NCBI RefSeq assembly: GCF_002157505.1
Contig: NZ_NFSC01000030.1
Coordinates: 469,871-533,870, forward strand
Length of the DNA stretch: 64,000 bases
Reading direction: 5' to 3'
Source of the DNA: Arthrobacter agilis
GTDB lineage: Bacteria; Actinomycetota; Actinomycetes; Actinomycetales; Micrococcaceae
Position numbers and translations under genes: made by a program. Positions 57,693-64,000 of this stretch are shown here, piece after piece. The notes beneath the pieces were generated by a model. The model ran no database searches. It was given only the letters and a program-made list of their open reading frames with translations, and had not been told where the DNA came from. Each line of letters starts with the position of its first letter. Positions within the stretch are counted from its first letter, which is position 1.

Positions 57693-58697
57693 ATGGACTT
57701 CAGATACCTCGGCAACAGCGGCTTCAAGATCTCGGAAATCACCTACGGCAACTGGCTCACGCACGGCTCGCAGATCGAGAACGACGTCGCGACGCAGTGC
57801 GTACGCGCTGCGCTCGACGTGGGCATCACCACGTTCGACACCGCGGACGTGTACGCGAACACGGCGGCCGAGACCGTGCTCGGTGAGGCGCTGAAGGGCG
57901 AGCGCCGCCAGTCGCTCGAGATCTTCACGAAGGTCTGGGGACCTACGGGCCCCAAGGGGCACAACGACGTGGGGCTCTCCCGGAAGCACATCCTGGAGTC
58001 GATCGACGGCTCGCTGCAGCGCCTCCAGACCGACTACGTGGACCTCTACCAGGCACACCGGTACGACCACGAGACGCCGCTCGAGGAGACGATGCAGGCC
58101 TTCGCCGACATCGTGCGCCAGGGCAAGGCCCTCTACATCGGCGTCAGCGAGTGGACGGCCCAGCAGATCCGCGACGGCGCCGCCCTCGCGAAGGACCTCG
58201 GTTTCCAGCTCATCTCCAACCAGCCCCAGTACTCGATGCTGTGGCGCGTCATCGAGGGCGAGGTCATCCCCACCTCCGAGGAACTCGGACTGTCCCAGAT
58301 CGTCTGGTCCCCCGTGGCACAGGGCGTCCTGACCGGCAAGTACACGCCGGGGCGGCAGCCGGAGCAGGGGACGCGTGCCTCTGACGAGAAGGGCGGCGCG
58401 GACATGATCAAGCGCTGGATGGACGACGACGTCCTCACGGGCGTCCAGAAGCTCGCGCCCATCGCCGACGGCGTGGGGCTCACGATGGCGCAGCTGGCCA
58501 TCGCGTGGGTCCTGCAGAACCGCAACGTGGCCTCGGCGATCATCGGGGCCTCGCGCCCCGAGCAGGTGGAGTCCAATGCCGCCGCTGCCGGCGTGAAGCT
58601 CGAGGACGATGTCCTGAAGGCGATCGACGACGCGATCGGTGACCTCGCCGAGACCGACGTCGCGAAGACGGTGTCTCCCGAAACGCGGCCGGTCTGA
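57693..58697 (+). CDS. Aldo/keto reductase
   Basis: A 334-residue AKR of the YghZ/voltage-gated-channel beta-like group. The catalytic tetrad is present: Asp49 and Tyr54 (TFDTADVYANT), Lys80 (IFTKVWG) and His122 (YQAHRYDHETP). It reduces aldehydes or ketones with NADPH. ATG at 57693 follows AGGACC; its stop shares one base with the next ATG (TGATG), so the two enzymes probably form a pathway pair, for example in sugar metabolism. The substrate is unknown. Confidence 0.93.
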   Translation: MDFRYLGNSGFKISEITYGNWLTHGSQIENDVATQCVRAALDVGITTFDTADVYANTAAETVLGEALKGERRQSLEIFTKVWGPTGPKGHNDVGLSRKHILESIDGSLQRLQTDYVDLYQAHRYDHETPLEETMQAFADIVRQGKALYIGVSEWTAQQIRDGAALAKDLGFQLISNQPQYSMLWRVIEGEVIPTSEELGLSQIVWSPVAQGVLTGKYTPGRQPEQGTRASDEKGGADMIKRWMDDDVLTGVQKLAPIADGVGLTMAQLAIAWVLQNRNVASAIIGASRPEQVESNAAAAGVKLEDDVLKAIDDAIGDLAETDVAKTVSPETRPV

Positions 58698-59563
58698 TGG
58701 CGGGCTCCACAACCACGCTGAACGTCGCGGTCACCGGTTCCAACGGCAAGCTCGGGCGGAGCGTCGTCCGCGGCCTGCGCGAGGCCGGGCACACCGTCCT
58801 GGAGCTCGACCAGCACGGCGAGCGCAGCCCCGAGTTCCTGCGGATCGACCTGCGCGACTACGGCCAGGTCCTCGACGCCCTCCTCGGCGTGGACGACCGG
58901 CACAGCGGGCTGGACGCCGTCGTGCACCTCGGCGCGATTCCGGCTCCGGGACTGCAGGCCGACGCGGCGATCTTCCACAACAACATGACGGCCACGTACA
59001 ACGTCTTCCAGGCGTGCCGGCGGGCCGGGATCAAGCGGATCGTCTACGCGTCGAGTGAGACCGTCCTCGGGCTGCCCTTCGACACCCCTCCCCCGTACCT
59101 CCCCGTGGACGAGGAGTACCCCGCGCGTCCTGAGAGCACCTATTCGCTGGTCAAGCACCTCGAGGAACAGCTGGCCATCGAGCTGGCGCGCTGGGATCCG
59201 GAACTGATCATCAGCGCCCTGCGGTTCTCGAACGTCATGGACCCGGAGGACTACGCCGAGTTCCCCTCCTTCGACGCCGATGCGACTGCGCGCAAATGGA
59301 ACCTGTGGGGCTACATCGACAGCCGGGACGGCGCTCAGGCCGTGGAGAAGGCCCTGCAGAATGCGGTGCCCGGCTTCGACCGCTTCATCATCGCTGCCGC
59401 TGACACCGTGATGAACCGTGCGAGTGCGGACCTCGCCGCGGAGGTGTACCCCGGCGTCGAGGTGACCCGGGACGTGGGTGAGCACGAAACGCTGCTCTCC
59501 ATCGACAAGGCCCGGCGCGTCCTGGGGTACGAACCCCGGCACAGCTGGCGCGACGGCGCATAG
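58697..59563 (+). CDS. NAD-dependent epimerase/dehydratase-like oxidoreductase
   Basis: A 288-residue extended-SDR protein: GSNGKLGRSVVRGL for the cofactor (about 14-20 for GxxGxxG), catalytic Tyr and Lys in YSLVKHLEEQLA, and VYASSETVLG upstream. Size and build resemble uronate dehydrogenase and other small sugar epimerase-like enzymes. Translationally coupled to the aldo/keto reductase. I would not fix the substrate; a sugar or uronic acid is the best guess. Confidence 0.88.
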   Translation: MAGSTTTLNVAVTGSNGKLGRSVVRGLREAGHTVLELDQHGERSPEFLRIDLRDYGQVLDALLGVDDRHSGLDAVVHLGAIPAPGLQADAAIFHNNMTATYNVFQACRRAGIKRIVYASSETVLGLPFDTPPPYLPVDEEYPARPESTYSLVKHLEEQLAIELARWDPELIISALRFSNVMDPEDYAEFPSFDADATARKWNLWGYIDSRDGAQAVEKALQNAVPGFDRFIIAAADTVMNRASADLAAEVYPGVEVTRDVGEHETLLSIDKARRVLGYEPRHSWRDGA

Positions 59564-59665
59564 CAGGACCGGTGCCGTTCGGGGCGGCAGCGAGGAACTG
59601 TCGCCCCGACCGATTCATCAGTAGGCTGATGATCGAAGGATGCACAGCACCGATGAAAGGCAGAG

Positions 59666-60136
59666 ATGATGACCGAGAACCTTCCCGATGAGGAACTGAC
59701 CATCGTGGGCGAGGAGCCCGACGTGCCGAACGACTCGCTTGCTCCCGAGGCCTTCGATCCGGTCCTCGAGGGCCAGCCCGACAACTACCCCGACGCCGCG
59801 GAGAACAATCCGGACCGCTGGCAGGATGACCCCCTTCTGCAGGACGAGCCCGGCGTGACCGAGAGCGGCGACGACGAGAACGACTTCGACGAGAACGGCG
59901 TCAGCGCCATCGGTGAGGAAGGCTACCTGAGCGACCAGACCCTCCGCGAGGAGACGGCCGAGGCCCGCTACCGGCACGGCGACGAGCAGTATCCGCCCGA
60001 GGAGCCGATGCTCGGTGAAGCCGCCGCGGACGTGGACTTCGGCATGATGGAGGACGACGAGGTCGACGCGAGCGACGACCCCGCCAACCGTGGCGGATCG
60101 CCGTTGAGCGCGATGGACGAGCAGGACATCAAGTAA
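59666..60136 (+). CDS. Acidic protein, function unknown
   Basis: A 156-residue, highly acidic and probably disordered protein (many Asp, Glu; ENDFDENGVSAIGEEGYLSD, LREETAEARYRHGDEQYPPEEPML). No family named with confidence; similar acidic proteins of actinobacteria carry DUF5709-like labels. Two ATGs overlap at 59666 and 59669; either may be used, with GAAAGGCAG upstream. A strong bidirectional terminator follows. Confidence 0.75.
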   Translation: MMTENLPDEELTIVGEEPDVPNDSLAPEAFDPVLEGQPDNYPDAAENNPDRWQDDPLLQDEPGVTESGDDENDFDENGVSAIGEEGYLSDQTLREETAEARYRHGDEQYPPEEPMLGEAAADVDFGMMEDDEVDASDDPANRGGSPLSAMDEQDIK

Positions 60137-60158
60137 CACCGGCTCCAACCGCACGCAC

Positions 60159-60188
60159 CGAAGCCCCGGGTTCCTCCCCGGGGCTTCG
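60159..60188. terminator. Bidirectional terminator between acidic protein and MFS gene
   Basis: CGAAGCCCCGGG (60159-60170) and its complement (60177-60188) form a perfect 12-bp stem with a 6-nt loop, touching the MFS stop codon. Confidence 0.85.
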
Positions 60189-61688
60189 TCATGTCCGGGG
60201 GTGCCCGCCGAAGTCCTGGCCGCCGCGCGCCTCGCGCAGGGCGCCGGGAGCCGCCGGGGTACCGCCGACAGCGCAGTGCCTCGGGTGGTCGGCATCCGGC
60301 ACCCCGGGATTCCGGATGCCGACGGCGGCCAGGATTCCGCCCACCGCCAGTACTCCGGCGCCGAGCAGGCATGCGGTATCGAATCCGGCTTCGAAGGTCC
60401 TCGGGTCGTCGTAGGCGTCTCCTGTCAGACCTGCGGCAGCCGGCAGGACGGCGATCGCGACGAGGCCCGCCGCCCGCGCGACCGCGTTGTTGACACCAGA
60501 GGCGAGCCCCGCCTGGCGTTCCGGCACCGAGGACAGCGCCGTCGACGTCAGGGGCGCGACGAGCAGCGACAGCCCGAGGCCCAGCACGATCACCGGCGGA
60601 AGCACGTCCCGGAGATAGGGCGCCTCCGCGCCGATCCGCAGCATGAGGACCAGTGACACTGCGCAGATGAGCGGACCCACCGCCATCGGGATGCGGGGTC
60701 CGATCCTGGAACTGAGCGCGCCTGCCCGGGGTGACAGGACGAGCATCAGCGCCGTGATCGGAAGCATCGCGGTGCCGGACGCGACCGGGCTGAAGCCGGC
60801 CACGACCTGCAGATGGACGACGAGCAGGAAGAAGATGCCGCCGAACACCCCGTAGATGAGGAACGTGACGGCGTTCGCCGTGCGGAACTGCCGATTGCCG
60901 AAGATGCGCAGGGGCAGCATCGGGTTCTCGGTGCGCCGCTCCACCACGAGGAAGGCTGCGGCCGCGGCGAGTCCCAGGAGCCCGGACGTGAGGACTCCGG
61001 CCGAACCGATGCCGTCGTCGGGCGCTTCGATCAGCGCGTAGGTCGTGCCGGCGAGCGCGAGCGCCCCGAGGGCCGCCCCGGCGATGTCGAGCCTGCCCGT
61101 CGCACCCGGGTCACGGGTCTCGGGAACATGCCGCGCGGCGATCCAGACGACGGCGGCCGCGACGGGGACATTGATGAGGAAGACCCAGCGCCAGGAGACG
61201 CTTTCGACCAGCCAGCCGCCGAGGAAGGGCCCGATGGCGGTGGCGATGCCGCCCAGGCCGGACCACGCTCCGATCGCCCGTGCACGGTCCTCACCGGAGA
61301 AAGCGGCCTGGAGGATCGCGAGGCTGCCCGGCGTGAGCAGGGCACCTCCGACGCCCTGGAGGGCACGCGCCGCGATGAGCAGGCCGGCATCCGGAGCCAG
61401 CCCGCACAGCAGGGAGGCGATGGCGAACCAGATGACGCCGACCATGAAGACGCGCCGCCGCCCGAACCTGTCCCCGAGTGCCCCGCCGAGCAGGATGAAG
61501 GAGGCGAGCGTCAGGGTGTAGCCGGTGACCATCCACTGCATGGCCGAGAAACCCGTGCCCAGGTCCCGCCCGATCGTCGGCAGGGCCACGTTGACGACGG
61601 TGGCATCGATACCGGCGATACCCGAACCCAGGACCGTCGCGACCAGGATCCATCGCCCGGAGGCCGTTCCCATCCGGATTCCACTCAT
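60189..61688 (-). CDS. MFS drug exporter (DHA2 family)
   Basis: A 499-residue permease with about 14 helices, the DHA2 pattern. DATVVNVALPTIGRDLG in helix 1 carries the family's conserved Asp; GDRFGRRRVFMVGV is motif A, and GPFLGGWLVESVSWRWVFLINVP is motif C. Likely a proton-driven exporter of drugs or metabolites. ATG at 61688; the open frame continues upstream without support. Confidence 0.9.
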   Translation of the reverse strand: MSGIRMGTASGRWILVATVLGSGIAGIDATVVNVALPTIGRDLGTGFSAMQWMVTGYTLTLASFILLGGALGDRFGRRRVFMVGVIWFAIASLLCGLAPDAGLLIAARALQGVGGALLTPGSLAILQAAFSGEDRARAIGAWSGLGGIATAIGPFLGGWLVESVSWRWVFLINVPVAAAVVWIAARHVPETRDPGATGRLDIAGAALGALALAGTTYALIEAPDDGIGSAGVLTSGLLGLAAAAAFLVVERRTENPMLPLRIFGNRQFRTANAVTFLIYGVFGGIFFLLVVHLQVVAGFSPVASGTAMLPITALMLVLSPRAGALSSRIGPRIPMAVGPLICAVSLVLMLRIGAEAPYLRDVLPPVIVLGLGLSLLVAPLTSTALSSVPERQAGLASGVNNAVARAAGLVAIAVLPAAAGLTGDAYDDPRTFEAGFDTACLLGAGVLAVGGILAAVGIRNPGVPDADHPRHCAVGGTPAAPGALREARGGQDFGGHPRT

Positions 61689-61873
61689 GGCCCACCGTCC
61701 GTCCACACCCCGCGGTGCCGCGGGCGCACGCACAGTGTGGCACCGCCGTCGCCCATCCTCCAGTCCGCCCGGCCGCGTGCCGAGTGGACGGGTGACACGG
61801 GACACATCCGGAATAGCACCCGGCCGGTGCCGGTTACCGACCAGTAGGACACCGACCCGGAAAGTAGGAACGC

Positions 61874-62965
61874 ATGAAGCTGTTCTCCCCCCTGACCCTC
61901 GGCACGCTCGAACTCCCCAACCGCGTGGTGATGGCGCCGCTCACGCGCGTCCGCTCGGGTGACGCCGGTATCCCCGGCGACATCGTCGTCGAGCACTACC
62001 GCCAGCGCGCCTCCCTCGGGCTCATCGTCAGCGAGGGAACCTACCCCAGCCACGCGGGACAGGGCTTTCCGGGGCAGCCCGGTCTCGTCGAGGACGAGCA
62101 GCTCGCAGGCTGGAAGCGCGTCACGGACGCAGTGCACGCGGACGGCGGTCGCATCGTGGCCCAGGTCATGCACGCGGGCCGCGTGACGCACCCTGACACG
62201 AACGGCGGCTACGAGGTGGTGGCCCCGAGCGCCGTCGCCATCGAGGGGACCACCCGGACCAGCACTGGCAAGCAGCCCTATCCGGTGCCGCACGCCCTCA
62301 CCACCGAAGAGCTGCCGCGCATCATCGAGGAGTTCGTGACGGCCTCGCGCAGGGCGATCGACATCGCCGGGTTCGACGGCGTCGAACTCCATGGGGCGAA
62401 CGGGTACCTGCTGCACGAGTTCCTCTCCCCCGAGTCCAACCAGCGGAAGGACGCCTACGGCGGATCGCCCGAGAAGCGCGCGCAGTTCGTGATCGAGCTC
62501 GTCACCGCGGTGGCGGCGGAAGTCGGAGCCGAGAAGGTCGGCCTTCGCATCTCGCCCGCCCACAACATCCAGGATGCCCTGGAGACCGACGCCGCCGATG
62601 TCCTGGCGACGTACGGAACGCTCGTCGACGCTCTCGCACCGCTGAAGCTCGCGTACCTCAGCGTCCTGCATGCCGAGCCGACCGGCACCCTCATCCAGGA
62701 CCTCCGGAAGCGCTTCGGCGGACCCTTCCTGATCAACAGCGGCTTCGGGCTCATCACCAACCGCGAGGAGGCCATCGCCATCCTCGAGGACGGCGTGGGA
62801 GACGCCGTCGTCGTGGGCCGCCCGGCCATCGCGAACCCCGACCTCGCCCGCCGCTGGCGTGAGAACCTGCCGGAGAACGAGCCGAACCCGGCCACGTTCT
62901 ACTCCACCGGACCTGAGGGCTACACGGACTACCCGTTCTACGACAGCTCCGGCAGCAGCAACTAA
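61874..62965 (+). CDS. Alkene reductase (old yellow enzyme, NemA-like)
   Basis: A 363-residue FMN-dependent (beta/alpha)8 enzyme: LFSPLTLGTLELPNRVVMAPLTRVR at the start, QVMHAGRVTHP, the His/Asn pair in GVELHGANGYLLHEFLSP, and INSGFG and AVVVGRPAIANPDL for FMN phosphate. It reduces activated C=C bonds or nitro esters using NADPH. GTAGGAACGC precedes the ATG. Likely in detoxification of electrophiles; the natural substrate is unknown. Confidence 0.95.
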   Translation: MKLFSPLTLGTLELPNRVVMAPLTRVRSGDAGIPGDIVVEHYRQRASLGLIVSEGTYPSHAGQGFPGQPGLVEDEQLAGWKRVTDAVHADGGRIVAQVMHAGRVTHPDTNGGYEVVAPSAVAIEGTTRTSTGKQPYPVPHALTTEELPRIIEEFVTASRRAIDIAGFDGVELHGANGYLLHEFLSPESNQRKDAYGGSPEKRAQFVIELVTAVAAEVGAEKVGLRISPAHNIQDALETDAADVLATYGTLVDALAPLKLAYLSVLHAEPTGTLIQDLRKRFGGPFLINSGFGLITNREEAIAILEDGVGDAVVVGRPAIANPDLARRWRENLPENEPNPATFYSTGPEGYTDYPFYDSSGSSN

Positions 62966-63012
62966 GGCCGATCAGCACTGGCTGATTGCCCGGGTCGACC
63001 GGCACGGTTGAA

Positions 63013-63044
63013 AAGGCGCCTTCATCACTCGATGGGGGCGCCTT
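63013..63044. terminator. Hairpin between alkene reductase and the small membrane protein gene
   Basis: AAGGCGCC (63013-63020) and GGCGCCTT (63037-63044) enclose a 16-nt loop that contains the minus-strand stop codon. It may terminate both convergent genes. Confidence 0.45.
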
Positions 63045-63537
63045 CCCGCTCCTGCAGCGGCTGTCCCAGCCTGCGCGAGACCCATCCGGCGATCCGGGGG
63101 TAGCGAACCGCGGCCCAACCGGCCAGGAGTGCGGCGGCCAGGTGAGTGTGGAGCATCAGCATGACCTCCGGTGAGTGACCCTGGCCGGTGCCGGATCCCA
63201 CGGGCACCTCTCCTGCACCATGATGTACGCCCGTTCCCGGCACGGTCGACGACGCTCCTCCGCCCAGTCCGCCGAGGAGCCAATGGAGCACCTGCTGGGC
63301 TGCGCCGAGCGCCAGCATCAGGGCCCAACCGGGCAGCCGTGCCTGCGCCACGAGAGTGGCAGCCAGGACGGCGAGCGCCGCGAGACCGCAGAGTATCGGG
63401 ACACTCGGCAGCTCACCGCCAGACAGGGCGTGGGCGGCTAACCCGAGGCCGAGTGACAGCAGCCCCACCAGAGCGGGCCGGACGATCGCCCTGGTGCGAT
63501 CGACGGGCTCGGGCACTGCGTCCGCTCCGGATTCCAT
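63025..63537 (-). CDS. Membrane protein, function unknown
   Basis: A 170-residue protein with about four hydrophobic segments (VRPALVGLLSLGLGLAAHAL, VPILCGLAALAVLAATLVAQ, WALMLALGAAQQVLHWLLGG and LAAALLAGWAAVRYP). Loops are rich in His and Met (GVHHGAGEVPV, GHSPEVMLMLHTHLAA), which suggests possible copper or other metal contact, as in membrane proteins near CopC/YcnI genes; that link is a guess. No named family. It diverges from a tiny acidic gene. Confidence 0.7.
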   Translation of the reverse strand: MESGADAVPEPVDRTRAIVRPALVGLLSLGLGLAAHALSGGELPSVPILCGLAALAVLAATLVAQARLPGWALMLALGAAQQVLHWLLGGLGGGASSTVPGTGVHHGAGEVPVGSGTGQGHSPEVMLMLHTHLAAALLAGWAAVRYPRIAGWVSRRLGQPLQEREGAPIE

Positions 63538-63547
63538 GACCCAAGAG

Positions 63548-63559
63548 TAAGCATGCTGA
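63548..63559. promoter_or_regulatory. Second copy of the TCAGCATGCTTA motif
   Basis: TAAGCATGCTGA here is the reverse complement of the motif at 6404-6415. As there, it lies between a divergent membrane protein gene and a small acidic or stress-type gene. Confidence 0.35.
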
Positions 63560-63662
63560 CCACCACCCGTCGCACCGGACGGTACGGGTTATGTTGACGG
63601 CGCGGGATCCGTAGACTGACGGTAAGGGAGCTTAGTTCCCCTGGAACCGAGAGGATGAGTGC

Positions 63663-63812
63663 ATGTCAGAGAATCGCAGCGACGATGACCGTGTCCACAA
63701 CGAGGCGCCCGCCGAAGGTGACACGGACGCCAACCCCGAGGACATCAGGGTGCACCCGGAGGATCCCGCCGAGGGCGCGGACTCCGAGGACCAGTACGGC
63801 TCAGGGAAGTAG
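63663..63812 (+). CDS. Small acidic protein, function unknown
   Basis: A 49-residue, hydrophilic and acidic protein (MSENRSDDDRVHNEAPAEG...EDQYGSGK). GAGAGGATGAGTGC supplies a ribosome site before the ATG. No family; probably disordered. The frame is convincing because of the good start context and actinobacteria-like codon use, but its role is unknown. Confidence 0.6.
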   Translation: MSENRSDDDRVHNEAPAEGDTDANPEDIRVHPEDPAEGADSEDQYGSGK

Positions 63813-63840
63813 CGGGCACCACGCATCACGCAGACGGAAG

Positions 63841-64000
<160 letters not shown>

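Overview
The window is a stretch of a high-GC Actinomycetota chromosome, most like the Arthrobacter group of the Micrococcaceae. Supporting signs are the very high GC content, many GTG and TTG starts, several apparently leaderless genes, an Rpf-type resuscitation factor, a WXG100 protein, DUF3027, DUF3263 and DUF3140 proteins, a DtxR/IdeR regulator, and an XPB helicase next to a helicase-associated partner. Genus is inferred from gene content only. The last ~160 bases are almost pure G and look like a sequencing or assembly artefact at a contig end.

Layout. 1-2.5 kb: the end of an Rpf-LysM cell-wall hydrolase, a lipoprotein and an SDR oxidoreductase. 2.6-5.7 kb: a tight three-gene operon (type III polyketide synthase, methyltransferase, flavin monooxygenase) that resembles alkylresorcinol/quinone phenolic-lipid pathways. 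5.8-7.1 kb: small stress-type proteins. 7.2-14.2 kb: a ThDP-dependent enzyme and an agmatinase-family ureohydrolase in one operon, an APC-superfamily permease, a cupin-type XRE regulator and a sodium:solute symporter, possibly a guanidino-compound or polyamine catabolic locus. 14.4-21.4 kb: AI-2E family permease and acyl-CoA ligase; a yybP-ykoY manganese riboswitch in front of a VIT/CCC1 metal transporter with a ferritin-like N-terminus; a HtrA-like protease without a visible export signal; an SRPBCC protein and a zinc alcohol dehydrogenase. 21.6-32.2 kb: sucCD, pcrA, tRNA-Arg(CCT), a NUDIX hydrolase, an ABC exporter and a cystine-type ABC importer.

32.2-41.8 kb: fdhD, moeA, a DUF6457 gene, mobA and an HNH endonuclease gene (molybdenum-cofactor block); an NlpC/P60 cell-wall peptidase under a ydaO-yuaA (c-di-AMP) riboswitch; a DtxR/IdeR regulator divergent from serC; an MFS transporter, DUF3027 and a cold-shock protein. 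41.9-49.2 kb: the helicase-associated/XPB pair, an OmpR-type two-component system and a WXG100 protein. 49.2-50.7 kb: an intact-looking IS30-family element inserted in the apex of a terminator between the WXG100 gene and groL. 50.8-63.8 kb: groL with CIRCE elements, LytR_C and DUF3263 proteins, uracil-DNA glycosylase, ThrE-type exporter, FemX-type transferase, aldo/keto reductase plus NAD-dependent epimerase-like enzyme, DHA2 MFS exporter, old yellow enzyme and small proteins.

Most of the window is ordinary core genome. The most interesting parts are the phenolic-lipid operon, the putative guanidino locus, two riboswitches that can be read from sequence, and the IS30 insertion in a terminator. 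I see no CRISPR array, prophage or defence island, and I cannot point to a clearly undescribed system.
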